Origin: Carex sylvatica
Lineage: Eukaryota > Streptophyta > Magnoliopsida > Poales > Cyperaceae
Reading direction: 5' to 3'
Length of the DNA: 57,032 nt
Assembly: GCA_964058845.1 (NCBI GenBank)
Contig: CAXKVR010000226.1
Coordinates: 1-57,032 of the forward strand
Part shown: piece by piece, positions 44,598 to 55,985 of the stretch
Layout of the letters: each line of letters opens with the position of its first letter
Position numbering within the stretch: the first letter of the stretch is position 1
Notes under the pieces: generated by a model
What the model was told of the DNA's origin: nothing
Databases searched by the model: none
What the model saw: only the letters and a program-made list of their open reading frames with translations
Position numbers and translations under genes: made by a program

Positions 44598-45791
44598 AGT
44601 AGAGGCTACCAGGTGAGCTAAGTAATATTCTTGGAAGAATATAAAGTATGATCAGTAGCATTCTTCCCAAAACCAGTACATAAGAGGAAGAAATCTGTCT
44701 GTCAGGATTTTCCTTATGTTATCCGGTAATTTACGCTAATAATAATGTGATAATCCAATGCTATCTTTTATTTAATTATTTTAAGAATTGAATGGACAAA
44801 TATACCCTCATCTCTCCCAAATTAGTTGTGCTATTTTAGTAATCTCAATGTTCTGATTTTACCGAAGAACTTTTATTACGTACAATAAAAGTAAATTATG
44901 AGTAATACAACATTGGGCTTCCAGTTTGCAAGTTCAAAGACATTCTTTGCATCCTAAATTAACCATAATGATTTTCTAATAAGACAATGGAGAAGGAAAT
45001 AATATCTAACTTTTTGATGAAAATCAGACAACAAGGGAGGTGGTGCTGATTTTTTAATGGGGATGTTTGATGAAAATCTTCTGTTTCCATTTGCTGATTA
45101 GGTTGAACTTGATAGAGTAGACATCAACATAAATTATATTTGAATCACTAAGTTGGCCTCGACTCTCAGCTTAGTACAAAGATCGATCATGCGCAGTTGT
45201 AGATTGAAAAGTCTAATGATTAATAGAATTCTTGTAGTCAATTTCAGTAGTCTTCTCCGTTCTTCTTCTTCTCAATTTCATTATTAGGTTAACGTAATAC
45301 CAATGCATGCATTGCTGGTACCAAAACTGTATAGAACAACCCTATATTAGAAACCAGAACCAAACCCTGATCAAAACTCAAAATTAAGCCAATTCCTCTT
45401 ACAGAAATATAGAAGACATCATCATGAGCACTTGGGAACAAAACTCATGTCATTCTGATTTTTCTACAATAAATACTGAAGTTTTGAAGTTCACCTTTTA
45501 AAAATGTATACACTGGTATGGTACCTCTGGCGTTTTTAATCTGTCTTGCATTCAACATATTGTTTGATACACCTAGAAAATCCAAAAAATTATGAAACTT
45601 CACCGGTGTCTAGATCTTGAAGTCTATGAATTTTAGAAATTGAAGACACTCAATTTGGAGTTGTACATTGTTCTGTGCAAAAATAACAAAACAGACTGTC
45701 AAAATGACCAAATCTGCCCCTACGAGCATTATAAAATTAAATATATAATAAGAAAATAGATTGTAAAAATCTGTCGCTACGTGGGTGAAAA
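44598..45791. other. Intergenic DNA upstream of CDC20-B
   Basis: No gene seen. It begins AAGTAGAGGCTACCAGGTG right after the hAT relic. Similarity with the copy-A upstream region starts only near 45785 (GTGAAAATAGCCGTTGGGTT), so the duplicated promoter is short. Confidence 0.5.
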
Positions 45792-45802
45792 TAGCCGTTG
45801 GG
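45792..45802 (-). promoter_or_regulatory. MSA element, CDC20-B
   Basis: CCCAACGGCTA on the minus strand matches the MSA consensus and is identical to the second MSA of copy A. The upstream GCTAACGGTTA of copy A has no counterpart here; the sequence diverges just before this point. A TATA box (TATATA, 45832-45837) follows 30 bp downstream. Confidence 0.75.
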
Positions 45803-46186
45803 TTAAAACCCTAACCATTAAGAAACACCTTTATATACCCAAACCCAATCTATTAATTCTACCGTTCTCTCTTCATTCACAATTCCTCTTATTATTCTCT
45901 TCTCGCTAATTGATCTTACGATTGACGCTCCTCTCGCTTCTCTGTTCCTATTCATTCTTCCCGTCTAAGGGAGGACAGGACAGCACTCTTCTTCCGATTT
46001 CTCTCACATTTTCTCCCTTCCACCCCTGCTTCGGAAGGGGGTGGAGATCATCGCATCTCTTACTGTTTATTTCTTGAATTTTGTTTATCTCTAACTCTTT
46101 TTGGCTGCAGGATTTCTCCTTTAATTGTATAATTTTATAGTTCCTTTCTGTAGTGCTTGTATCTTTTTCTCCCTATTATTACTTCC

Positions 46187-48903
46187 ATGGATTCAGGTTT
46201 CTCCATTTCTTCTGAGAAGAGCCGGTTTGAATGCCGCCACCCCCTCAGAGATGTTGCATCTAGGCCCTACATTCCTCCTTTGCATTCTTCCTTGTATCGG
46301 ACCTCTTCTCGCACCACCTATGTAAGATTTCTCTATTAATTACTGAAAAGCATTTATCTTCTTTTGTATTTTTTTTTTTTTTTTTGGCCAATCTGTTCTT
46401 TCAAGGATCTTTTCCCCTCTAAGATGTATAAAAGGTTAAATTGAACTGGTATATAAAATCTAAAATCTTGTTTCTTGAATTTCTATCAATTGGTATAGTA
46501 TTTTGCATTCTAAGATATATAAAAGGTTAAATTGAACTGGTATATAAAATCTAAATCCTTGTTTCTTGAAATTCTGTCAATTGGTCTAGTATTTTGCATT
46601 TTAAACCTTAATTGAAACAGTATGGAGGAAGATTTCATTTGTAGATTTCACATTACAATCTAGAATCTTGTTTCTTGAAATTCTTGGTCTAGTATTTTGC
46701 ATGTTTAACCTTAATTGAAACAGTATGGAAGAAGAAATTTGATCCATTGTTCTTTTCTTTTCCCAATATTAATCCAGTCATTCTTTAAGGATTTCTTTTT
46801 AATTGTTATCAACGTTTATTAAGTAAACCCCTTAATTTAACAAATTTTCTGTTTCTTTACAATTTCTTTCAGTTGTCTTACAGACTTTTTTGTTTCTAAA
46901 ATAAATAAAAAACAGGGAGACAGGTTCATCCCAAATCGGTCTGCAATGAATATGGATGTAGCTCAGTACCTCCTGACAGAGCCAAAGAAAGACAATGAGA
47001 ACAAAGGAGCAGCATCTCCTGCAAAAGAGGCATACCGAAAACTTCTAGCTGACACCATGCTGCAGGGACGGACACGCATCCTTTCTTTTCGCAACAAGCC
47101 TCCTGCACCTGTCAATCTGCTTCCAGACATCCCTTCTTCCACTCAAGCCCAACCTACAAAGCAGCGTAGGCACATCCCTCAGGTACTATCTTGTTCCTTG
47201 TTCTTTAGTTGGGTTTAGTTTCTTGAATGTCCTTTGCTTAGCTTGGTCAGGAGTTGTTGAGATTTCGTGTTGTACCCCACAATTCAGGACATGCTTATTT
47301 TTGGAATCACGACATTCTTATTATAAGAATTGTATAGATTTATTAGTGTTGTACTTGTACCCCACAATTTATGTCCATGGATGGTGTTATGTGAGTTTTT
47401 ATATATATATATATATCTTGTTCATTCTTGTTCTGGTACGATTTTTGTCAATTTGTTTCTTTTATTACTTATTTTGGGAATTGTGACATGCTCATTTAGG
47501 AGTTGTTTGAGATTTTAGTGTTGTACCCCACAATTCTGGTCTGTGTATGGTGATGTGAATTTATGTTTTTTATATACCTTGTTACTTCGTGTTCTGGTAT
47601 AAAACAGGCTGTCACAATTTTTTGTCAATTTGTTCTTTTGATTACTTATTTTTGGAATTCTTTCTCAATTATGCAGTCAGCTGAGAGAACATTGGATGCA
47701 CCAGATATAGTCGATGACTACTACCTTAATCTGCTTGACTGGGGAAGTGCTAACGTGCTATCGATTGCACTTAAGAACACTGTTTACCTGTGGGATGCTG
47801 CAAATGGGTCTACCTCTGAATTGGTGACAATTGATGACGACCTTGGCCCTGTTACTAGTGTCAGCTGGGCTCCAGATGGGCAACACATAGCTATTGGTCT
47901 CAACTCATCTGATGTACAGCTGTGGGATTCTACCTCCAATAAGCTGGTTAGTATGATTAATTTGGTTACATTTAAACTATTCTTTAATACCAAAACAATT
48001 TCTTGCATTTTTTTCCTCCACTGCAATGTGTTTCACGCTAATTATTTGAACAACAACATTCTCATCTACAGGTCAGGTCTTTAAGAGGGATCCATCAGTC
48101 TCGGGTCGGGTCCCTTGCATGGAACAACAACATTCTCACAACGGGTGGCATGGATGGTGCAATTGTGAACAACGACGTCAGAGCTCGGGCTTGTACCGTC
48201 AGCTCTTTCCGTGCCCACAACCATGAGGTGTGTGGTCTAAGATGGTCTGCATCAGGAAAGTACCTTGCAAGTGGTGGAAATGATAATCTTCTCCACATAT
48301 GGAACCTCACCACATCCAACCCTATTCACCGGTTCACCAATCACACTGCTGCAGTAAAGGCGCTTGCTTGGTGTCCCTTCCAGAGCAACCTACTAGCGTC
48401 AGGCGGGGGTGGAAATGACCGGTGCATAAAATTCTGGAATGTGGATACCGGGACTTGTTTGAGCTCAGTTGATACAGGGTCTCAGGTATGTTCCTTGTTG
48501 TGGAACAAGAATGAAAGAGAGTTGCTGAGCTCACATGGATATACCGAGAATCAGCTCACACTGTGGAAATACCCTTCAATGACTAAGATGGCTGAGCTGA
48601 CTGGTCATACCTCCCGTGTTCTATACATGGCTCAGGTATGTACACTTTTGCAATTTACTGGTAAATAAATGTATCATCATCATAACTTTAAAACTAGGTC
48701 CTGAGGCACGCATTGTTGGCTGTCATTATTCTGAGTAGTTTTGTAAATAATTGTAGAGTCCTGATGGGTGTACTGTTGCATCGGCTGCTGGAGATGAGAC
48801 ACTCAGGTTTTGGAATGTTTTTGGAGTTCCTGAAACAAAGAAACCGGCACCAAAGTCATCATATGTGGTTGGGCCCTCTAACATGTACAGTCACATTCGT
48901 TAA
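46187..48903 (+). CDS. CDC20: CDC20 (APC/C activator, WD40), copy B
   Basis: Second CDC20 of the tandem pair, 460 residues from exons 46187-46321, 46916-47182, 47677-47946, 48072-48635 and 48757-48903. These are the same lengths and phases as copy A, with no disabling change. C-box DRFIP and the C-terminal Ile-Arg are kept. The KEN box at 72-74 reads NEN (AAG to AAT). Other replacements include S10-G to E, Asp57 to Asn, a WD-repeat IWD to IWN (with Asn to His before it), and T to S at the start of exon 4. Exon 3 differs from copy A at one base in 270. Introns are alignable but carry private indels and an 85-bp tandem duplication in intron 1 (about 46420-46595). Both copies are probably functional. 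Confidence 0.96.
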
Positions 48904-48914
48904 AAAAGGGGTGG

Positions 48915-49165
48915 TGCATCATACCTTGTCCAAGGTGAATTCAGTTTTTTTCACAGAAACTTTTTTTTTGTGTGTTGATTAACGTTGTTTGGCATCTGTG
49001 AGAGTTTTCAATTCTTTTTGGTCTCCAGTGTTCCTGGATTCAAAGAGTTTGGTTGATCGACCTTTCTCGTAAATGATGTTATCCAATAATAAAAAAATGT
49101 AGTTATCCAATGAGTTTTGTTGCTAACATTATGTGTTTTCTTTCTGGAAACAGGTATTGTTTATG
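48915..49165 (+). other. Extra segment in the CDC20-B 3' UTR, possible intron
   Basis: Copy A reads GTGGGCATCATAACAAAATC straight into GAAGAATCAGAGAAGCTA. Copy B has about 230 extra bases between CATCAT and the equivalent AAGAATCAGAAGCTAACG. The extra stretch contains CAAG|GTGAATTC and GGAAACAG|GTATTG, so it could be a 3' UTR intron retained only in B, or an insertion. Confidence 0.45.
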
Positions 49166-49399
49166 CTCTAACAACTAATCCAAAGAATCAGAAGCTAACG
49201 ATACTTGGAAAAAAGAAAATGAGCCTTCTTTTTTGTGTTTTTTTTTTTTTCTAGTTATAGAAGTATAGACTGGTGCTTTGTAGGATATTTTCTTTCTTAA
49301 CGTGTGCTTTGTAGGATACTCTCCTGCACTATTTTTAGCGGTAATAAAAACGGAAATAATTGTTTCTGTTGTTCCTTTGCTATGTACACAAAAAGTTTT

Positions 49400-50001
49400 G
49401 AATGTCAACTGTAGATTAATGAAAACTGAGTGATAAAGATGAAAAAAGAGAAAACTAAAATAAACTGGTGGATTAATTGCACGAAGAATAAGCAACAGCA
49501 CGGGCCTAAAGTTGAAAACAAAGCCCAACCCGGCTTCAAGAATGGACGTCTCCGGTTTCATTGACTGGAAGAGAAGAATTGAGTAGAGTAACTCAAAAAA
49601 TAATCTTTTTGAGTTAATGCATCTAGACCGTTCTAAGATCCGTGCGAATTAGATCCACACTAATATTAAAGGTCCCCTGAATTATAGTCTGTGGTCGGAT
49701 TGGCTCTGTTTAAAATCAGACGGTCAAGATGCTCTTTTGAGTTAATGCAGACGATGTGGACTTCATTTTTTGGTGCGAAAAGACTCAGAAGAGGTTAAGT
49801 CATTTTGCGCCATTACTCTCGCCGATCGAAAATCCGACACAATTTCTCTCCCACCGACAATTCCCTTCTCATTCCTAACGCCATTAAAAATTCCCTTTCT
49901 AGCCTCAACAATAGCTTTATGATGGTGGGCTGGCGGATCTGAATCTGCATTGCCTGAATTCGAATCTGGGAGTTGTCAGATCTGACCGGGACTAACCGGT
50001 G
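49400..50001. promoter_or_regulatory. Promoter and 5' UTR of the SYP4 gene
   Basis: After the CDC20-B downstream region, 49560-50001 holds the upstream region of the syntaxin gene. A CTCTCGCCG / TTCTCTCCCACC-rich leader precedes the ATG at 50002, whose context (CCGGTGATGGCG) is good. No TATA box is obvious. A 128-codon minus-strand frame at 49175-49561 is ignored: no domain and no splice signals. Confidence 0.5.
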
Positions 50002-53000
50002 ATGGCGACGAGAAATCGCACACCTCTTTACCGGAAGTATCGGGACGCGCTGCGGAGTGTTAGGGTTCCGACAGTCTCGTCCACTTATGCCAATGGTGGG
50101 CCATCTTCTTCGTCTGTATCTGTAGAGATGGCGAGTGCGTCGCTTCTAAAAAACCGGTCGTACGCTCCTCTCAGCACCGAAGATCCTTCCAATTCTAGGT
50201 TCAACTTCTCAGCTTATCTTTAGACGGACTGTTTATTTACTGAATTAAAGTTGTCCCTGAATTTATTCATGAATTCTACGGTCAATTTGGCATGCCAAAA
50301 TATAAATAGTGCTCCTCAGCATGCTCCTATGGGCTGTGGACCTACTTAATACTGTTTCTTGCATAACCATATATGGTGTGAGCACACTTGGAGAGCATCA
50401 TACATTTTTTGCAATAGATGTGCTATGTACAGTTTCGGGAAGGAATGTGTTGACAACCTTGACATTAGACATCAAAATTAATCAGCATTCAGAAATAAAA
50501 TTATGGATGTGTTTTTTGTCATTTTGGTGGACCACGCATGTAACAAATTTGATGCAATTCGGTAGTTGTTTTGTCACTCATAAAACCAGTAAAAAGAATC
50601 GTTAAAACTTTTGCTCAATAGAGAACTCATTGGTTTTGAAACTCCACCATATTTGATAAAAGTACCTATCTAACTGATGGAGAACATATCCACAATTAAA
50701 TTTTTTTTAGTTTGATTACCTTTATGTCAATTGTCACGGTTGTATTTTGTCAATGTAACCTATCCATGTTCAGGTATTAGGATGACATGATAACAAGGAC
50801 TAAACCATGCTTCTGCATTAAAAGCAACTGTTTATAGGTATTAGGTTCTATTTGTTTTTTCATACTTCCAATAGTGAATCAGATATTTTTTTTAAAGTAA
50901 TTGCTTAAATTTGTTCTAATTTAAAATTGAGCATGATATGTTTGTTTCAGCAGCCGTGCACATGCTGTTATAGGTCTACCACCAGCTTGGGTTGACCTAT
51001 CAGAAGAAATAGCTGTGAACATACAAAATGCAAAAAAGAAAATGGTAGAATTATCAAAGGTGCATGAAAGAGCCTTGATGCCTTCATTTGGAGACGGCAA
51101 GGAGGACCATCATGCCATAGACGCATTAACTCAAGATATAACAAATTTGCTTAAGAGATCTGAAAAGAGATTAATGCAGCTTTCATCTAATGTGCCATCC
51201 GAAGATTCTAATGTTCGCAAAAATGTTCAGGTTGTGGGATTTTTTAATTACCATCTATCAACTATTAGATTTTTGTATGGTTGGTCTACGAAGTACTGTA
51301 ATTTTTTTTAAGTAGTCTCAGTTGATCCCTGATACCCTGCATAGAATCTCAATCATGCATGCTAATAGAAAAGAAAAAAGAACAAATGATTAAATAATAA
51401 ATGCAACATGTATGAAATTTTTGTCGGAAGAAAAGGATGTAGGCTAAATGCATAGGTCACTCCAAAATGAAAAAAAGTATCTTCTTGAGAAACAATGTGT
51501 TACTTTACTCGTTGGTACAGTATTAGATGTTAATCGCTACAATCCCTTTGTTGGCAATTGATGCATTTAGCCTCCTGATTTTCAGTCCTGTATAAATTGA
51601 AAAATGTTTTTTTGTTAACATTATATTTATATTTTACATTTTTTTGGTACCTTTTCAGCGATCACTGGCTAGTGACCTTCAAAATATTTCAATGGATTTC
51701 CGTAAAAGGCAAAACAACTACCTAAAGCGTCTGAGACAACAAAAGGAGGTTAACTTTCTTTCCACTATAAAGAAGGTTTCTTTCTCCCCAATTCCTTGTG
51801 AGTTTTATATTTTAGTGACCGATTGTATATCTGGCTGAAATTTTGTACAGGATGGTGCACCAGATTTTGGTATACCTACTCAAACAGCATCTCATGAAGA
51901 TGATGAAGACGAGTTTGATGATGTGGTACTGGCTTTTAGCTGCTTTATGTAAAATTTCTATTGCTTATTGATGCTCAAGGCCAATGTACTATATAACAAA
52001 ATAGCATAATTATTGTATCATTCACCCGCAAGTGAATCTAAAATCAATGCTCACCTTCCTTTTTCGATTTTGTAGGGTTTTAATGAGCACCAGATGTCTC
52101 AATTAAAAAAATCAGAAGAATTTACAAGAGAAAGGGAGAAGGAGATCTCACAGGTACAATTAAAATTAATTTCTGTATAATTTTTTAAAATGCAGGCATG
52201 AAAATCCTGCAGGCTATTAATCACACTTGTCAGACAATTTAGGCAATGATTTTCTTGCCGCAAGCAAGGAATTCTATTGAACCAGAATTTTGTATCAGAT
52301 TTCAGTACCATCGTATCTTGCCTGATACCAACATGAATGGAATGGGTGGTTGTTAAATTTTCTAATCAGATTTCAGTGCCACCAGGTTTTGCCTGATACC
52401 AGAATTAACTAGGATCAGTATTATGCTGTGGTACTTTTTTTCCTTCCAACTCTGTGTTTAAATGCATAATTAAAATATTTAAATTGCTCACACAATATGG
52501 AAAGTAATTAGTGGAAAATAGGTTAAATTGGAGCACAATTGCACTATCAACTTATCAAGACCTGTTAAATTAAATAACATTTCTTTGTCGATCTTATGAA
52601 TAGGTGGTGGAGTCAGTAAATGAACTTGCACAGATCATGAAAGATCTTTCGGTCCTTGTGATAGATCAGGTACTGATTTATTTTCAGCAGCATTCTTAGT
52701 TCAAAATTCTACAGCATGCAAATTGCAGATGAAATAACACTATCAGTACGTATTTCTTTTTTGTCAGGGTACTATCATAGATCGGATTGATTATAACATA
52801 CAGAATGTTGCCTCCACCGTAGAGGAGGGATATAAGCAGTTACAAAAGGTGCTCTCTCCCTCTCTCTCTCTCACATGTGCACGCCCACACACACACATTC
52901 CGTACCCACTTCCCTCACTGTAACAGTTCATTCTCGTACCAGTGCCCCCCCCCCCCCCCCCCCCCCAGAAAAAATATATATATATATATATATATTCTGG

Positions 53001-53275
53001 CTCCGCCCTTGACTCAAATATATTTACCCTTGGTATGTTTCAAGCCCATATATTCCTTATACTGTTATACATTTGTACATTCTTGATTAAAGCACCAAAG
53101 TTGCAACATTGACTTAGAAGATCGGTTGATTTAAGCATAATAACTCTGTTATATGTTAATTCACTAGGCGGAGAGAACACAGAAGAAAGGTGGGATGGTG
53201 ATGTGTGCCACGGTCCTTGTAATAATGTGCTTTGTCATGCTAGTGCTTCTAGTACTAAAAGAAATCATTTTCTGA
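50002..53275 (+). CDS. SYP4: SYP4-type Qa-SNARE (trans-Golgi-network syntaxin, SYP41/42/43), complete
   Basis: Tlg2/syntaxin-16-type Qa-SNARE that drives vesicle fusion at the trans-Golgi network in secretory and vacuolar traffic. Eight exons, 50002-50198, 50951-51230, 51659-51748, 51851-51925, 52076-52153, 52604-52669, 52768-52848 and 53168-53275, encode 324 residues (Arabidopsis SYP41/42 about 322). Visible: N-terminal MATRNRTPLYRKYRDALR typical of SYP4; Habc region with GLPPAWVDLSEEI; acidic linker DDEDEFDD; SNARE helix with VVESVNELAQIMKDLSVLVI and zero-layer Gln near residue 262, then GTIIDRIDYNIQNVASTVEE; basic AERTQKKGG; and a tail anchor of about 24 hydrophobic residues ending KEIIF. 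Exon 2 has a CAGCAG double acceptor (50951 or 50954). Confidence 0.95.
52946..52994. repeat. Poly-C tract followed by (TA)n in SYP4 intron 7
   Basis: About 22 C residues, then AGAAAAAA and (TA)n, followed by CTGGCTCCGCCCTTGAC. Such runs are assembly-sensitive. The last words resemble ends of dispersed repeats. Confidence 0.7.
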
Positions 53276-54524
53276 TTCCTGTGTGGACAGTTCTGTTCTC
53301 CATTTGAAATAAGCATTTTCTCGGCCTGCCTGTGTGCACAGTGCACACCCAGATCATTTATTTGCCAGATCTCATTGATTTTGTGAGAAAAAGGGCCAAA
53401 TTATAGTTCTGTATATTCTCTTGGCCTGCCTGTGTGCACCACCAAAATCAGTTATTTTTTCGGGGTTTCGATAGGAAGGGTTTGATTTTTTTTTCATTCT
53501 TTAATGGTGGAAGCTTTTAATCATTTTCGTTTTTTCATTGTTTTATAGGTCCAGTTTACACTTTTTGTTGAGTTAGACTGAAGCGTTTGTCCTTTAATTT
53601 TGAATTTTCTATATACTTGCAGAAACTAGGTTGCATATTTAGAATTTGGATATTAGGTAAATATAAAATGGTGTAGAGTTGGTGTTAACTGCTAGTTACC
53701 TTTTCATCTCATGTTAAACGTATTCTGCATCTGAATCTGAATACTCAGCCTACGATCGTCTGAAACAGTTGTTGTGAGCAGGTACAAGCTCATAATCTAT
53801 ATAGGCATCAGGTTTTCTTCTCTCTTTATTGTCAATTGAAATTGACCCGTAATTGAATCTCAGCTATTGTCACAACTTCATGATAACAGTAAAGAAGACA
53901 TTTACGAAGCTAAATCTTGCTGGTAAAATATTACTCGTGCTCAAATGCCTCGCTTTTTTTTAGGAAAATAGAGGGGAAAACACCCCAATCAACAAAAAAC
54001 ATTAAAAAATTGTGTTTGAAGAAGAATATTCTTTGTGAGAGGTTATGATTTAAAATCTGAATGAATGAAATAAATTATTTGTTGTAATAATAAATGTATT
54101 AAATAATTGGATGGTTCTATCTCTAATCTTTACTAAAGAGAAAAAATTATGAGCCTGCGTACTCCAAATTCACAATGAGTTGTCACTCGATGTTTTTTTT
54201 TTGTTGTGACATGAAGCCACAGCCCACAGCCCACAGCCTAGTTATGAAAAAAAAAAAAAAAAAACAGAGAGATAGAAATATAGAATAGCGGTTTGAACCA
54301 GGTCTAGGATTCAACGCTTGCGCCATCAATTGAAAACTTTGCCAACGCCGAGTCTAAACAATGTAATTCTTAACCGGTTCCATCCAAAATTTGAAAATTC
54401 GAATTCAGAGCCGGTGAGTTAGCCACTATTATAAATCTCCACCCTCCTCCCTCCTCCCTCCTCCCTCCCGTAAGCGTCCCTCTATCCTCCAAAACCCTTT
54501 CGTGACGTCTTTGCTCTTCCAAAA
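53276..54524. other. SYP4 3' UTR, intergenic DNA and next promoter
   Basis: GGCCTGCCTGTGTGCAC occurs twice (53325 and 53425) in the SYP4 3' UTR. 54185-54275 has a poly-T, a triplicated CAGCCCA word and a poly-A run. CTCC repeats near 54440-54465 probably lie in the 5' leader of the following gene. No additional gene recognised. Confidence 0.45.
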
Positions 54525-55985
54525 ATGAGAAAGAAATCGGGCTTAACCAGGGCAAAACCCCAGACGAAAGGGAAGAAAAGTTCGCCCCTCCTCACCCCTC
54601 TCTCCACCCCCAATCAGAGGGGAAGGCAACTCAAAACTCCGCCCTCCATGGATCCTCTTCCCTTCCTCTCCTCTGTGTCTGCTTCTGGTTTGAAAAGGGG
54701 CAGGAAGATGCTCTCTCCTCCAGCTCCAATTGCTCTTGATATGTCTCCAGTCTCGTCTCCTATGAATGCAAGCACCATTGCTGATCTGAGGAACCTTGTG
54801 GCTTCACGCACTGAGTCACTCAAGCGGCACTTTGACCTATGCCACAATGATGTAATGAAGGAGCTTGCTGCTTCTCAGACCCGGATCTCCAAGCGTTATA
54901 AGGTAAAACTCTTATTTCCTGCCCGATTAGTGTCAGTACTATATTATTTAATGAGATCTTGGGAGAACTTTTTATCAGAGATCTCAAGTTCTTACAATTT
55001 GCTAATTCAGATCTAGTTCTTTTGTCTGATAAACATGTGATCTATAATAGAGCTTATGATCAAACTCATCTACCACCTACTTCATGAAATTGTGTTCAGA
55101 ATACAAGATGTACGAGATATTTTATGTTTTCAACTAATTTAGCAAGACATGTAAGTTTAGGTCGTATTTTCTCTTCTTTGATTTTATTATTGAGAAAGAA
55201 TGTCTCTACTCAGTAATTGCATTCATTAGATCTCATTTAGCAAATCTTCTAGAACTTTCCTTGACATTCAGTCATTTTACTCAATGCAGATCAAATCGAA
55301 GATGTGCTATAGTTTTGATACCTAGTTAGATCTAAGAATCGAAGATGTGCTATAGTTTTGATACCTAGTTAGATCTAAGACTGGCATGGCGAAAACATCC
55401 ATGCTTTTTGTAGATTTGAAGTGTTTGTTTTCTCAATGCCAGTTTAAGTACACTTGACTTGACTTGACTTGTGATTTTTGTTATTCACTGTACAGACTCA
55501 GACACAGGCATGCCATCACATAACGGAAGACGTTGACAAAGAGTACAAAAAGATGTCGGACAGGATAGTAGAAAACACCGAGCTTATCAAGGTACTTAAT
55601 TTTAAGTAATAATAGCCATACATTAATTATGCTTCTATCAAAACAAGACATTTCTTATTTACTGACAATGTTACTTTCATCTTTGCCTTTCAGAGCTCAT
55701 ACAAGGATTTCATAGAAGAAGCACAATCTGCAGCATCTCGTCGTATGATAAGAACACTTTACTTATTTTTCTCCATTTCCCCCTCTCAATTGACACTCAA
55801 ATGCTTAAAACAACAATGTATGTCAATCTATCATACATGGAAAACAAGGTGATCCTAACTGTTAACCTTTCATTTTCCTACTAATGAAAACAGTGTGCAA
55901 GGTGTCCTTTTCTGACCTGGTAAAATCAACTGAAAAGGCTCTTAATGACTTGCGCACTCGCTATAAGATTCCAACTGCTATATAG
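54525..55985 (+). CDS. Unrecognised 204-aa protein, SP/TP-rich N-terminus and helical C-terminus
   Basis: I do not recognise the family with confidence. Four exons, 54525-54902, 55496-55591, 55694-55742 and 55894-55985, have GT-AG borders and join in phase to 204 residues. Residues 1-80 are basic and Pro/Ser-rich with seven SP/TP sites (S20, T24, T28, T38, S64, S74, S78), several near Lys/Arg. Residues 84-204 look alpha-helical and charged (IADLRNLVASRTESLKRHFD, then a stretch with ITEDVDKEYKKMSDRIVENT, and TEKALNDLRTRYKIP at the end), as in coiled-coil proteins. No signal peptide or membrane segment. A nuclear or cytoskeletal role and CDK phosphorylation are possible but are only inference. 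The gene model is supported by four consistent splice junctions. Confidence 0.8.
55294..55379. repeat. Perfect 43-bp tandem duplication in intron 1 of the 204-aa gene
   Basis: AATCGAAGATGTGCTATAGT...GTTAGATCTAAG occurs twice head to tail (55294-55336 and 55337-55379) with no mismatch, so the duplication is recent. Confidence 0.9.

Noticed and set aside
38390..48903. FZR/CCS52 (Cdh1) identity for the WD40 genes
   Set aside because: The [22 protein letters not shown] segment, MD..-QYLLTE N-terminus and overall length match plant CDC20 better than FZR.
49175..49561. 128-codon minus-strand frame downstream of CDC20-B
   Set aside because: Antisense to the CDC20-B 3' UTR; Phe/Ser/Thr-rich with no recognisable domain.
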